In this document: positions 45,780 to 59,367 of the stretch, piece after piece
How the letters are laid out: every line of letters begins with the position of its first letter
Numbering within the stretch: the first letter of the stretch is position 1
DNA from: Spongilla lacustris
Lineage: Eukaryota; Porifera; Demospongiae; Spongillida; Spongillidae
DNA: 64,000 nt
Direction of reading: 5' to 3'
NCBI GenBank assembly: GCA_949361645.1
Contig: OX442429.1
Coordinates: 6,894,290 to 6,958,289, forward strand
Notes under the pieces: model-generated
What the model saw: only the letters and a program-made list of their open reading frames with translations
The model's database searches: none
What the model was told of the DNA's origin: nothing
Position numbers and translations under genes: made by a program

Positions 45780-48700
45780 TCTGTTGCCTTGCTCCTTTAC
45801 CATGTACTGGTAGTATCTTTGGGGTGCTGACCTTTAATTATAATTGCACTCGAATTGCATTTTATCTTGTTCCTGAGCTTCTTTTTCATAGTAAAACCAA
45901 ATCTTGTTCCAGCTTGTCACTATTAGAATAAACGTAGGTATTTTAGGTACCTTGTACAATACAATGGCACTCTCATTGTGCAGCTTGAATAGCATTTTGG
46001 AATATCACTGGCTACAATATTAATTATTTCTTAAAATTAAAATAGTTATCTCAGCCCCATTTATATATTGCACAGAGGAACCATGTTTCCATTTCTCTGG
46101 TAGCAGCAGATAAGTATACAAAACATGAGAAGGCGTGATGTGCCTTGCTCCATACCTGCTTATTACCATGTACTGGTACTATTTTTGAGTCCTTCTATTG
46201 TATAGAAAGAACCTCTTTTTGGTGTTACCTTGCACCTTGCCTGCTTATTACCATGTGTTGGTAATATCTTTGGGTTTGTTGAGGGTCCTTCAATTACAAT
46301 TGCATTGGAATTGCATTTTGTCTTTTTCCTGGGCTTCTATGTCATATTAAAACTGAATCTTGTTCAAGCTTGTCGCTTCTTATTAGAAATAATGAATAGG
46401 AGTAAGTAGTTTAGGTGAAACAGTGCTCTGCAGGGTGGACCATCGTTTTGCTGCACTGTATAAGTTAGTTAGTGTTAGTCACATGATCACATTATGTGCT
46501 CTACAACTGCTGGTTGTGGTTAATGCAAGGCATAAAAATGAAGAATAAATACCTGAGTCACATTTATCCATTGCGGTTGCATGGCTTGTTACCATTAATG
46601 TGCTAACGGCGATTCCTCAGAAGCATCTTCCGTTGAAGTTGCACTGGAATTTCATATCTTCTTGTAGTTGGGGCAGGGCTACTATTTCTTAATGAAATTG
46701 AATCCTGTCCACAAATCTTCTTATCAGAAATCATGAATAGAGTAGTTAGTTTATATAGAATAGCTCTTCTCATTTGTTTCTCATTCTCAAGATGCAATCC
46801 TTAAAAGACACAACCCTCTTGTACACTTGCTGCCTACATGATATGCTTTGCCACTGCTTGGTAGAACATAGCAACAAAAGTGACAAAAGTTCTTTATTAG
46901 TTACATGTTTATAGTCACTATGTATTGCCAGATGAAATGGGGATAACAAATATTTGTATCCCTGCATGGATTGTAGCCTTGAATAAAAATTTTATAGTAT
47001 CTTTTGGGCTCACTGCCTGTATCATTTTAAGACAGACTTGCTGCCTGTTTGAAAGATTTCTTTATGCTCTTTTGTGATGGTAAATTTTCTTGTATAGCTG
47101 CTGATTTTGTGAACAGAACCTATCCCAGTTCTAAGCATCTTATTAGAAATGATGTTTTGATTAGATAGGGATGCTGATATTCTGTTTAGTGAGGAAAGTT
47201 GTTATAATAGCTTAGGAAAGTCATTACAATAGCTTAGATTATACGCTGTCTTCTTGCTTGCATTTTTATGAGCTTGCTTCCTGCATAAGCAGTGAATGTA
47301 TTTTTGAGTGAATGTAGCCTTTTTAATTAATCCACTGACACAGAAAAATTATTTACAATGCTGCTGATTTTCAGAATGTATCATCTATCCGGTTCTACAT
47401 ATCTTATTACAAACGTTTGATTATATAGGGATGCTTATCTTGTGATTAGTTAGTTAGGAAATCAGTTATAATAGCTTAGGAAAATAGTTACAATAGCTTA
47501 GGTTATATGCTTTCTTCTTGCATATTTCATATTTCATCGTGTTGTCATCACTTGTTAATGTAGCCACTCCTGAGAAGCAGAAAAGCATTTTTTCTCTTGC
47601 TGCAGTTAATGTATTCTTGCTTTAGTTAGTGAATTAGGAAATCAGTTATAATAGCTTAGGAAAATAGTTACAATAGCTTAGGTTATATGCTGTCTTCTTG
47701 CATATTTCATATTTCATCGTGTTGTCATCACTTGTTAATGTAGCCACTCCTGAGAAGCAGAAAAGCATTTTTTCTCTTGCTGCAGTTAATGTATTCTTGC
47801 TTTAGTTAGTGAATTTAGTCCTCTTGATCGACACAAAATTTTGCTGATTTTCAGAACGTATCACCTTGCTGGTTCGACACATCTGATTAGAAATGATCTT
47901 TTGATTTAGGTATGGATGTGATTAGTAAGGAAAGTAGTTACAATAGCTTAGGTTATATGCTGTATTCTTGCATATTCATATTTCATTGTGCTGCTGATTT
48001 TCATAACGTATCACCTTTCTACACATCTTATTAGAAATGATCTTTCTGATGAGACAGGGATCCTAATCTTGTGATCAGTTAGGGAATTAGTTATACTAGC
48101 TTTTAGGAAATTTGTTACAATAGCTTAAAATATATGCTGTCTTCTTGCCGCATATTTCGCTGGATTGTCATCACTTGTTAATGTTTCCACTCCTGAAGAG
48201 CAGAGGACTATTTTTGTGAGCTTTCTGCCTGCATAAGCAGTGAATGTACTCATGAGTGAATGTAGCCTTCTCAATTAATCCACTGACACAAAGAAATTGT
48301 TTACAATGCTCAGAATGTATCATCTTTCCAGTTCTACAAAATGATTATTTTGATGAGATAGGGATGCATATCTTGTGATTAGAAATTATCATACTAGCTT
48401 TTAGGAAAGTAGTTAGAATATTTGCTGCCTTCTTGCCGCATATTTCGTTGGATTGTCATCACTTGTTAATGTGGCTAGCCACTCCTGAAGAGCAGAGAAA
48501 TATTTTTGTGAGCTTTCTGCCTGCATAAGCAGTGAATGTATTCTTGAGTGAATGTAGCCTTCTCATAAAATCCACACACAAAAATTATTTACAATGCTCA
48601 GAATGTATCGTATTTCCAGACGGTTCTACACATTCTATTGGACATGATTATTTTGATGAGATAGGGATGCTTATCTTGTGATTAGAAATGATCATACTAG

Positions 48701-51700
48701 CTTTTAGGAAAGTAGTTAGAATATTTGCTGCCTTCTTGCATATTTCATTGGATTGTCATCACTTGTTAATGTAACCACTCCTGAAGAGCAGATTCTTGAG
48801 TGAATGTAGCCTTCTCAATTAATCCACTGACAGAGAAAAAGTATTTACAATGCTCTGCAGAATGTATCATCTTTCGGGTTCTATACATCTTATCAGAAAT
48901 GATTATTTTGATGAGATAGGGATGCTTATCTTGTGATTAGTTAGGAAAGTAATTATAATGATAGCTTAGGAATGTAGTTACTATAGCTTAGCTGTCTTCT
49001 CATATTTCATCGTGTTGTCATCACTTGTTAATGAAATGACTATTTTGACGAGATAGGGATGCTTATCTTGTGATCAGTTATACTAGCATTTAGGAAAGTA
49101 GTTAGAATGTATGCTGTCTTCTTGCATATTTCGTTGGATTGTCATTACTTGTTAATGTAGCCACTCCTGTAGGAGCAGAGAAATATTTTTGTGAGCTTTT
49201 CTGCCTGCATTAGCAGTGAATGTGTTCTTGAGTGAATATAGCCTTCTCTATTAATCCACTGACACAGAAAAATTATTTACAATGCTCAGAATGTATCATC
49301 TTTTGGGTTCTACACATCTTATTGGACATTGATGAGATAGGGATGCTTATCTTGTGATTAGAAATGATCATACTAGCTTTTAGGAAAGTAGTTAGAATAT
49401 TTGCTGCCTTCTTGCATATTTCATTGGATTGTCATCACTTGTTAATGTAACCACTCCTGAAGAGCAGATTCTTGAGTGAATGTAGCCTTCTCAATTAATC
49501 CACTGACAGAGAAAAAGTATTTACAATGCTCTGCAGAATGTATCATCTTTCGGGTTCTACACATCTTATCAGAAATGATTATTTTGATGAGATAGGGATG
49601 CTTATCTTGTGATTAGTAATTATTATAATAGCTTAGGAAAGTAGTTACTATAGCTTAGCTGTCTTCTCATATTTCATTGTGTTGTCATCACTTGTTAATG
49701 AAATGACTATTTTGACGAGATAGGGATGCTTATCTTGTGATTAGTTATACTAGCATTTAGGAAAGTAGTTAGAATATTTGCTGCCTTCTTGCATATTTCG
49801 TTGGATTGTCATCACTTGTTAATGTAGCCACTCCTGTAGGAGCAGAGAAATATTTTTGTGAGCTTTTCTGCCTGCATTTACAGTGAATGTGTTCTTGAGT
49901 GAATATAGCCTTCTCAATTAATCCACTGACACAGAAAAATTATTTACAATGCTCAGGATGTATTATCTTTCGGGTTATACACATCTTATCAAAAACAATT
50001 GTTTTGATGAGATAGGGATGCATATCTTGTGATTAGAAATTATCATACTAGCTTTTAGGAAAGTAGTTAGAATATTGGCTGCCTTCTTGCCGCATATTTC
50101 GTTGGATTGTCATCACTTGTTAATGTAACCACTCCTGAAGAGCAGATTCTTGAGTGAATGTAGCCTTCTCAATTAATCCACTGACAGAGAAAAAGTATTT
50201 ACAATGCTCTGCAGAATGTATCATCTTTCGAGTTCTACACATCTTATCAGAAATGATTATTTTGATGAGATAGGGATGCATATCTTGTGATTAGTTAGGA
50301 AAGTAATTATTATAATAGCTTAGGAAAGTAGTTACTATAGCTTAGCTGTCATCTCATATTTCATCGTGTTGTCATCACTTGTTAATGAAATGACTATTTT
50401 GACGAGATAGGGATGCTTATCTTGTGATCAGTTGTACTAGCATTTAGGAAAGTAGTTAGAATATTTGCTGTCTTCTTGCATATTTCGTTGGATTGTCATC
50501 TGTACGAGCAGAGAAATATTTTTGTGAGCTTTTCTGCCTGCATTAGCAGTGAATGTGTTCTTGAGTGAATGTAGCCTTCTCAATTAATCCACTGACACAG
50601 AAAAAGTATTTACAATGCTCTGCAGAATGTATCATCTTTCGGGTTCTACACATCTTATCAAAAACGATTGTTTTGATGAGATAGGGATGCATATCTTGTG
50701 ATTAGTTAAGAAATTAGTTATACTACCTTTTAGGAAAGTAGTTAGAATATATGCTGCCTACTTGCATATTTCATTGGATTGTCATCACTTGTTAATGTAG
50801 CCACTCCTGAAGAGCAGATTCTTGAGTGAATGTAGCCTTCTCAATAACTCCACTGACACAGAAAAAATATTTACAATACTCAGAATGTATCATCTTTCGG
50901 GTTCTACACATCTTATCAGAAATGATTATTTTGATGAGATAGGGATGCTTATCTTGTGATTAGTTAGGAAAGTAATTATAATGATAGCTTAGGAAAGTAG
51001 TTACTATAGCTTAGCTGTCTTCTCATATTCCATCGTGTTGTCATCACTTGTTAATGTAGCCACTCCTGAAGAGCAGAAAATATATATTTCACATCAGCAG
51101 CATTTTCTGTTTGTGCACTTGCTGCCTGCATAACCAGTTAGTGTTTCTTGCAGTAGTTAGTGTACGTAGTCTTCTTAATTGACACAAAAATTTTATTTAA
51201 AATGCTGCAGAATTTCAGAACGTTCTTTCTACAGATCTTATTAGAAATGATCTTTGGACGAGATAGGAATGCTTATCTTGTGATTAGTTAGGAAAGTAGT
51301 TATAATAGCTTAGGAAAGGTTTTGCTTGGGTTATATGCTGTCTTCTTGCATATTTCATATTTCATCGTGTTGTCATCACTTGTTAATGTAGCCACTCCTG
51401 AAGAGCAGAAAAGCATTTTGCTTCTGCTGCCTCCAAAGCTGTTAATGTCAGTTAATGTATTGCTGCCACAGTTAGTGAATGTAGCCTTCTTATTTGACAC
51501 AAAACGTTATGTGCAATGCTGCTTATATTCAGAACGTCTCATCTTGCCAGTTCTACAATATTTTGACACGGTGCCACCACATGGGTACTCTATTGAAGAC
51601 CTGAGGAGCAGAAAGCATATTTTGTTGCTATCTGCATAATGCTGCTTGTATCTCTGGTACTCTTGATTGTGCTTGACGTCTTATTAGAAATGTTCTTGAT

Positions 51701-51860
51701 TGGCCCTTATGCTTATAAGGTTGGTCTACAGCTGTGTTACTTATCGCTCACTGTCTTAGGGTTTTTTTCATACATATTTCATCATGTAATTAATGGAGCC
51801 ATAGTAAACAACTCCAAAGGAACAGAAAGATGTCATTTAATACTGCTGATTTTCACAGAC
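45780..51860. repeat. AT-rich noncoding tandem array with higher-order structure
   Basis: Diverged units share cores such as ttgtcatcacttgttaatg, ccactcctgaagagcag, tgagtgaatgtagccttctc and gagatagggatgcttatctt. Left units (45.8-46.8 kb) are old and share only ttaccatgtactggta/ttgcattttg blocks. Right units (48.66-51.26 kb) are similar. Anchors gatagggatgc at 48660, 48915, 49052, 49336, 49591, 49719, 50011, 50269, 50406, 50680, 50938 and 51262 (as gataggaatgc) give a repeating 255/137/284 pattern. No open frame persists between units, so the array is noncoding; a repeat-rich lncRNA or satellite are both possible. Confidence 0.85.
47456..47815. repeat. 180-bp near-perfect tandem duplication
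   Basis: Bases 47456-47635 recur at 47636-47815 with one substitution (tttcttcttg/tgtcttcttg) before diverging near the end. Much younger than the surrounding array units. Confidence 0.9.
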
Positions 51861-52407
51861 TAAGCATGCTAATAATAGTTCATTGGAGCTTTGAAGCTTT
51901 GCTTTCTGTGTCTGGTGCTGGTCTCGATGGAGTCTTAGACAATGGGCTGTCACAAATGTTCAGTTGTCCAACTGGAGTGTAGGGTTAGTAAATTTTGTTT
52001 TGTCTGTACAATGCCCAAACAATTTTTTTTTGCATATAGTAGCCATGTAGTAGCCAGACCCTGACTTATAGGATGTACTTCAGCAATGAAGCACCATCTT
52101 GCACACAAAATGTATTCTGGTGGAGTTGTATATATGCTTGAAATGGATTGTATCAGCATCAATCATATAATGAAGTCTTAAATTTGTTACCAATAGTTTG
52201 TCTGCCATTTATTGTGATATGATTGGAAAGTGTATTGTTGTTCCTAGCTACGTACTTGTGTATACTTGTGAGGTGAGAATGCCAATACTTTGACCTGTCC
52301 AACTCACATTTGCAATAGTAGCTATTGTGTGATGACATGTAATGGTAACTGAATTGTTGTGTAATACTTAAGTGTAAAATGTTATCAGAAATGGTGACTT
52401 CACTTTT

Positions 52408-52413
52408 AATAAA
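52408..52413 (+). terminator. candidate polyA signal downstream of array
   Basis: AATAAA in AT-rich sequence about 550 bp after the array's right edge; only relevant if the array is transcribed on the plus strand. Confidence 0.25.
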
Positions 52414-53371
52414 TGTATTTACTATAACTTATTGCATGCCTTGGGTTTTGGTTTTAACTTTTCCCCCCATTATCTTGCGCTTTCTGTACATACATTCTTG
52501 GTAACAAAAACACTTGTTGTATAGTAATGTATTATGTCAACTTAAATGCTTATAGCATGAAATCTAAGTGTAATAATGTGCATGTAAAACCATACCAGCT
52601 TCGAGCTTTCTGAAGTGTTAGAATATTTTAAATGTACATTGCATGTATGACTTTTCAAAACTGGAAAATACCTATTGCATGTATGTGACTTTGTACTTGA
52701 AGTATTATGAATCATTGCATGTGTGAAATAGAAACCCAGAATGAGGAGTCATTGCCATTTTAGTTTCAATCACGAGTAGCTGTAAAAGTATTGTGCTGTA
52801 CATTGAGCCCTGTGTAGAAAAGATTGAATATCAATTCACTGCTGTGTAAAAATGTCAATTACATGCAGATCTTACAAAGTAGTTTGTCATAAAAGTCAAC
52901 TCAGATAAAGATAGGATATTTATACTATGATAAGTTAGTGAAAGTCACGGTGATATTAAGTATATCTATAAAATATTTTCTATTTTAAGCTTGATAAATT
53001 CTAAATAAGCACACACAGCTAAATTAAACATAGACTATACATGAGGGTCAAGTTAAGTCAGCCATACATTTGGCTTATAGTGATGGACTCAGTTTAATGG
53101 TCAGTCTGCAAGCATGTCTAGATAGATCTTCTGGTCCCCAACATCCAAAAGACTCTACCACCTGAGGGATGCAAACACAGCCTAGCTCTTGACATTTTGC
53201 ATCGCTACTGTGGCTGGTGTTTCCTCTTTTCTGCCTGTATTGCTGCAGAGCGCATGCCAGTTGAAGGATCTTGTTATTAAGCCGGGATGTGATGTTGCAG
53301 GCTCAGCAGGTCGCTCGCGTGCACACTTCATCTTTCAGCTTCATCTATTTTGCAAGACAACATCTTCTGAT
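52414..53371. other. AT-rich spacer
   Basis: No coding or repeat structure recognised, apart from scattered ttgcatgtatg motifs. Confidence 0.5.
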
Positions 53372-53575
53372 TTAGCATAGAGGTTGTAACTGTGAGAGCA
53401 TCGCTGATACATTGAACAAGTCAATAGAATGTGCTATGCAAGCATCAGGTGAGTGCGGTGAAAGGCGATGAAGCCCTAGGCCTCCACAGCCTGCACTGAG
53501 TTTGGCTTGCTGTGTACACTCTGCAAAACAGTGGTGTACATCTTCAGCATTGAGTGCAAGACCTTTCTGGATCAA
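53372..53575 (-). pseudogene. retroelement RT-region remnant
   Basis: Minus-strand frame of 67 residues containing LSAGCGGLGLHRLSPHSPDA. The GGLGL-x-x-[LS]-x-x-[HS]-x-x-A pattern follows the thumb region of non-LTR-type reverse transcriptases. Only this piece survives. Confidence 0.35.
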
Positions 53576-54696
53576 AGAAGATGGAGTAGATCAGGAGTAG
53601 TGCCACCTTAGAATCATTGGAAACAACTTGTTCCAAATTGCTTCAGTAGGTGCAGAGCCTCTGCATGCTTTTGGGCAAGAAACTTACTACATAAAATAGC
53701 AACACCAATTAGAGCTCCAAGAATATTTTTTAGTTTAAGTATAGTTAAAAAAATACAACACATAGAATAACCTAAAGTATGAGATACATGCTACTTGTGG
53801 TGCGATAGTATTATTATTAATAATTAGAGTTGGGGTGCACCTGCATTCCCATTGCTGTGGAAACCTATCAAGTAGCTCCCACCCCCAGTAAATGTTTTCA
53901 TGCCTGAAGGCAGTCATCCCATCTAGCCATCAGCATGTGCATATAGTGTAGGCAGACATTTGTAGCAAGCTAATAATAAATGCATTGCAAGAGCCATCCC
54001 GGCAATGGATCTTTGAAAAGGATAAAAACTGGATTACAAAACTCATTGAAACATTTTCTGTGTTAGAAAATATTTATGTACATTGCATGTGTAACTAATG
54101 AATATACAATTGTCTGTGTCAATTTTGGGAAATGATAAATCATTGCATGCATAAAATGCAACTCAGAAGGATATAATTAATTACTTGTCAAGTGTCTATA
54201 GTAAAGCATTCTTAACCTAAGCTTTGCATGAAGCATAAGACATAAATGCATTATGTGTTTCACATTGAGCTCTGTGTAAAAAAGATTGTTTAAAAACGGC
54301 TGTGTAAAATGTCAGTTACATGTGTACAGTTGTATATTTGGATATGCTTTTTACTGTGCATGCTAGGTTATTTGTACTACTTCATAATCCACACGTATGC
54401 ATGTGTATAGAGCCAACTCAGTATTAATTCATTATGTCATTTAATTATTTCATTCGCGATATCCTGGATTACAAAATAATAAGCATCACCTTAGTATATT
54501 TCCACCAAGGAATTATTGAAGGCAAAAGGCCGCTTAAAATGATACATGTAAATCAGTATAAATGTGTATCGATTATATGTTCAGTTATAACGACTTAATT
54601 GTTTTCCAAAGTAAAAGATTATATTACTATTTTAATTATACAAATAATTCTATATATATACACATCATTACAAACGGCCATGCACAAAACTACCCC

Positions 54697-55167
54697 CTAA
54701 CCCCCAGGCAGGTCCATTGTTGTGGCTCCTGGAATTGACCTTGCGAGGAAAGCACGGGCATTGGCCCGAACTAACAAGAGACTTAATCTGCCATAAATGG
54801 AATTTAGCATGGTAGCCTTTGTAGAATTTCCTTGGGCTGCAAGTCGCACTGCTAGTTGTGAAAAAAATTGGCCTGCTGTTCTTTCCCATGCACCAAATGT
54901 CTCCACCACTAGTGGAACACACTTCCAATTCCAACCCAGTTCAGCGCAGATTGGATCAGTACACATGCGCTTTCTATCCTCTGTCTGTCTAGCTGCTGCA
55001 CTATAATAATAATTATTATTATCATGCATGTAATTAGAAATACACAACTGACTACACCACATATCTTGAAACTGCATTCCATGAATTGTAGATTCGTTTA
55101 AAAAATGTTTGCAAAGTGGTGTCAACTCATTACATGTACAATTGCAAGACTCATTGTTCAATCGCAT
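54697..55167 (-). pseudogene. retroelement polyprotein C-terminal remnant
   Basis: Minus-strand frame of 156 residues with Cys-rich start (SCNCTCNELTPLC; MCTDPICAELGW), then VPLVVETFGAWERTAGQFFS and YGRLSLLLVRANARAFLARS. This is the tail that follows the reverse transcriptase in a retroelement family common in cnidarians and sponges. The RT itself is absent, so a truncated copy. Family name not assignable from this piece. Confidence 0.5.
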
Positions 55168-55240
55168 TCAGTGTTCCAGGTAAGTCAATAGTAACAAAGG
55201 TAATATGGCTGTAGTCAATGCAACTTGAATTACATTAATA

Positions 55241-56902
55241 GTTAAGCAAATTCATGTCAATTCATACTATGGCTTGCATTATTCTCAACTTAATATGGCC
55301 ATACTTATCTCAAAGATGATTATCATTCATTCATCATAATTATAAAATCATACTTACAAAATATCTGCAATACAAACACAAATTTGCTAATACACCTGCA
55401 CATCACTGACTGTGCATCAACTGATTCAATCATGATGTCAGCTTTCAAGTCATGGTAAGAACATGTGAGAGGTAAGTAAGTACATGCATGGCATTTACTG
55501 AACACTGTGACATACATTCCTCTCATGCAGGTCACATGCTGCATAATCGTGATCAACAGGGCAGCACTTGTCACAAGTAAGCTTTATTGCACATTGGAAT
55601 ATCTGATGAATTTGTAGGGTTGGCTTTAGGATAGACCACAAGGCCTCTGACATGCAGACCTAATCATGGACGTGTACATGTGGGTATTTTGATGCCGAAT
55701 TGAGAGGTGAGCTAAGTCACATACTATTTTATACATGTATCTGTGTGAGGGAACTATCTCCAACAAGTGCAAGTGCGACCGACATAGTTTCCTCATGCCA
55801 GAGTAAAATCACACCAAAAACCGATTTTGTCACCAATGCACGGGTATAAATACAATTTTGAACAAAAGAACAATGCACAGGTTGGCGGGTACTGCTAAAC
55901 AATAGATCGGGTGATGAGATCCAGTTCTCAGGCTGACTGTGATGATACATTGTGAGGTTCCCAGACCCTCACTAGCTGACAGTGATTTATACGTTGTGAG
56001 GTTCTCAGACCCTCACTAGCTGACCGTGATTTATACATTGTGAGGTCCCCAGATCCTCACTAGCTGACCGTGATTTATACATTGTGAGGTCCCCAGATCC
56101 TCACTAGCTGACCGTGATTTATACATTGTGAGGTCCCCAGATCCTCACTAGCTGACCGTGATTTATACATTACATATACAGTTATTTGTGCATGTGTTCA
56201 GACCTGCTCATGCCATGAAGTTATAAGTACTTTGTAGTATGATTAAGCCACTGGTATGATAATGTGCGCATGTAATGATATGGTGTGAGCAGTAAAGCAA
56301 GCATTTATAAACTTAGACCTTAAAAGTTAAACAAATTCATGTCTATTTATACTAAGGCTTGCATTATTCTTAATATGGCCATACATGTATAAATTATTTT
56401 TTGAACTGATGTCAAAGGTGATTATCATTCATTCACCATAATTATAAAATCATACTGACAAAATATCTGCAATACAAACACAAATTTGCTAATACACCTG
56501 CACATCACTGACTGTGCATCAACTAATTCAATCATGATGTCAGCTTTCAAGTGATGGTAAGAACGTGTGAGAGGTAAGTAAGAACATGTATGGTATTTAC
56601 TGACCACTTGACATACATCTCATGCAGGCCAGCACTTAACACAAGTAAGCTTATAATTGTATTATCAATATTGCTTATTAACATTGGTGACTTTGTAGGT
56701 TCGGCTTGAAGATAGACTACGAGGCCTCTTACAAGCAGACCTCCATGTGGGCAGATGCCTACTTGAGAGGTGAGAAGTTTATACATGTATCTGTTCATTT
56801 ATATATTATCCCTGTTATAAGCACATATGATTTGGACATGTATGATTAAGCCACTGGTATGATAATGTGTGCATTGGGTGTGAGCAGTAAGCAAGCGTTC
56901 AA
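55241..56902. repeat. ~1.09-kb segmental tandem duplication
   Basis: 55241-55743 recurs at 56327-56792 at high identity (shared ttatcattcattca, gcacatcactgactgtgcat and tgatgtcagctttcaagt blocks). 56238-56320 recurs at 56844-56902. The second unit lacks the region matching 55745-56235, including the 44-bp minisatellite. Confidence 0.8.
55940..56170. repeat. 44-bp minisatellite with internal hairpin, 5 copies
   Basis: Units gtgatttatacattgtgagg + tccccagatcctcactagct; each contains gtgagg...cctcac able to pair. Confidence 0.9.
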
Positions 56903-57130
56903 AAAATCATTTCCATCTAGACTCAAATATAGTAAAACATGTACGTCATTTAGACCAGCCAGTAGGCACGGTTACTATATGTTAAATAGGCCTTGCATTG
57001 CAGAAGCCAACGCTTTAAAAATATTGCAATTTCACATCTATCTGTAGTATCGCTGGTGTAAAGGTGGGGGGACAGTTGGCCCCCCTGCCCCTCCTTTACC
57101 ACTCCACTGACACACCCACCGCATACCTCT

Positions 57131-57151
57131 CCCCCCCCCCCCCCCCCCCCC
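57131..57151. repeat. 21-bp poly-C run
   Basis: Homopolymer C within G/C-rich transposon-like sequence (57050-57155). Confidence 0.9.
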
Positions 57152-57936
57152 AATACTAGTAATAACTTATATGTATGCACAAGCGGCATTTCTTTGCCCA
57201 CACCCTTAGAAAAAACTAATGCAAACCGACTCACGCACAATGAGCTCTTCTGGTTTGTGGCGATCTGATTCGTAAAACTATAATTTGATCAAGGCCTACG
57301 ATTAAAAACATTAATTAAAAAGACTTGGCTTTCAGTGCAGTCACGCGATCAGTGCATGACGTTTTAGTTTGTGAGCTGCATGCAGCTTAATCAATAGCGC
57401 GAAGTATAAAATGCAGGTACTAGTCACAGGTGAGCTCATTACTAGGAATTAGCTAAAGCACGCGTATATCGTCGTTCTATCAGACACGTGTTATCACACT
57501 AGGGGGGAAGATAGGTTTTTGCATTGTATTATACTATCTATGGTTTTTGGCTGTGGTCGATGTGGGCCGTGTGCAGAAGCAGACTAGCGAGTAGCGGGTG
57601 GTTGTGGTTCATCCAACTCCGTATTTGTTATATGTAAAAGCCACAAGTTTGAACTCGCTGGTAATTATATATTCATAACACGTGTCCTCGTCCGTTCTGA
57701 CCGGAATCCTAACCCGTGCTTTGGTCATGAAAATGGCTTCTGTGATCATTGAACCCTACATGTACTTACCCTGTTTCTCCTCTGATCCCTTCCCAGTTAT
57801 CATCGTCAGCCACAGCTCCAAGGGAGGATTGAAGCCACTGTTGGATCTACTGCCCTTCCACTTTCTCCCCAAATGTTGAACTCACTGCTGGAGAGGTAAT
57901 CATAGAACTTCATAGGAAGCCTACAGAGTTCTATAG

Positions 57937-58140
57937 AGCACTGGTGAAGTGTCTGTTATGTGTTAGGCTATGTTAGTGAGGTGTCTGTTATGTGTTAGGC
58001 TATGTTAGTGAGGTGTCTGTTATGTGTTAGGGTATGTTGGTGAGGTGCCTGTTATGTGTTAGGCTATGTTAGTGAGGTGTCTGTTATGTGTTAGGGTATG
58101 TTGGTGAGGTGTCTGTTACGTGTTAGGCTATTTGGTGAGC
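57937..58140. repeat. 32-bp minisatellite, ~6 copies
   Basis: Units gtgaggtgtctgttatgtgt + taggctatgtta with agg variants. Confidence 0.9.
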
Positions 58141-58609
58141 TTCATTGGTCATTACTTGTTGACAGCATTTTACTTCTTTTGTTGTTCCTTGTGTATTTTC
58201 ATATCGCAATATGTATAATCACTACCCTGATGTGTACTCTTCTCCTTATCTATGTGTGTCAGCTCTAGTAATGTTCAAAGTTACCAGCCAACCATTTACA
58301 TGCATGTTGCATTTGAATGTTAGTGAATCATTCTGAATACAAACATACACATACAATGAATGATCTTAAGATGTAATGTTGACAGTTTATTGTTTCTTCT
58401 CTTGATCATTTCAAAGCAAAGCTACTCAACAGTAAATTATTTTCCACTAGGTACTGCAGGCAACATGTTGCAATGGGCCTGAACGGATCACAAAAGGAAT
58501 ACAAGTAAACGATTTTGTATTCATGCCTGATCTACAAAAGGTAAGTGAATGAGCAGCTGTTTTGTGTGCCTTGTTGCCCGATCCATGTAGAGGTAAAAGC
58601 CTTGAATTG

Positions 58610-59065
58610 GATCTAGCATCTGCATGTACATGTATTTATAGCCTGATTCAATGAGAGAGAAATGTCTTGATTTGATCAGGATCTATTTGTCTGCATGATT
58701 TGTGTAGAGGTAAATGCCTTGAAGCGAATCATTGCATGTGTGTTGCGTCTTGATTCAGTGAGAGGGAAATGCCTTGATTTGATCAGGATATGTTTGTCTG
58801 CAGGCATGATTTGTGTAGAGGGAAATGCCTTGAAGCGAATCATTGCATTGCATGTGTGTTGCGTCTTGATTCAATGAGAGGGAAATGCCTTGATTTGATC
58901 AGGATATGTTTGTCTGCAGGCATGATTTGTGTAGAGGGAAATGCCTTGAAGCGAATCATTGCATTGCATGTGTGTTATGTCTGATTCAATGAGAGGGAAA
59001 TGCCTTGATTTGATCAGCTTTTGTGTTTCTTTACATATCCATGTAGAGGTAAACGCCTTGAAATG
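58610..59065. repeat. 118-bp tandem repeat, ~4 copies
   Basis: Units share gattcaatgagagggaaatg and gtagagggaaatgccttgaa; copies two and three are nearly identical. Confidence 0.85.
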
Positions 59066-59116
59066 GAATATGGCATTTGTGTATGTATTTGTTTATTGTC
59101 TTTGTGGTGTGGTTAC

Positions 59117-59367
59117 CATAAATCATATTCATTTAGGTGGTAACTTTTTGCAGTTATCATAAAGGCCAGCATACACGGGGCGACTTCTAGTCGATTTGTC
59201 GCATGCAACTCAAATGAATATGGACAAACGTTCTGCAAACCATCAGTAAACTAAACAATTACGGAACTTTTACCCATATTCATTCGAGTTGCATGCGACA
59301 AATCGACAAGAAGTCGTCCCGTGTATGCCGGCCTTTACTACTACCACCTGAATGAATATGATTTATG
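59117..59367. mobile_element. 251-bp fold-back element
   Basis: Outer arms of about 26 bp (cataaatcatattcattta side and its complement) enclose inner arms of about 63 bp (starting aaggccagcatacac) that pair with few mismatches. Inner arms are flanked by TA. A non-autonomous DNA transposon inserted in or with an older fold-back is likely. Confidence 0.7.
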
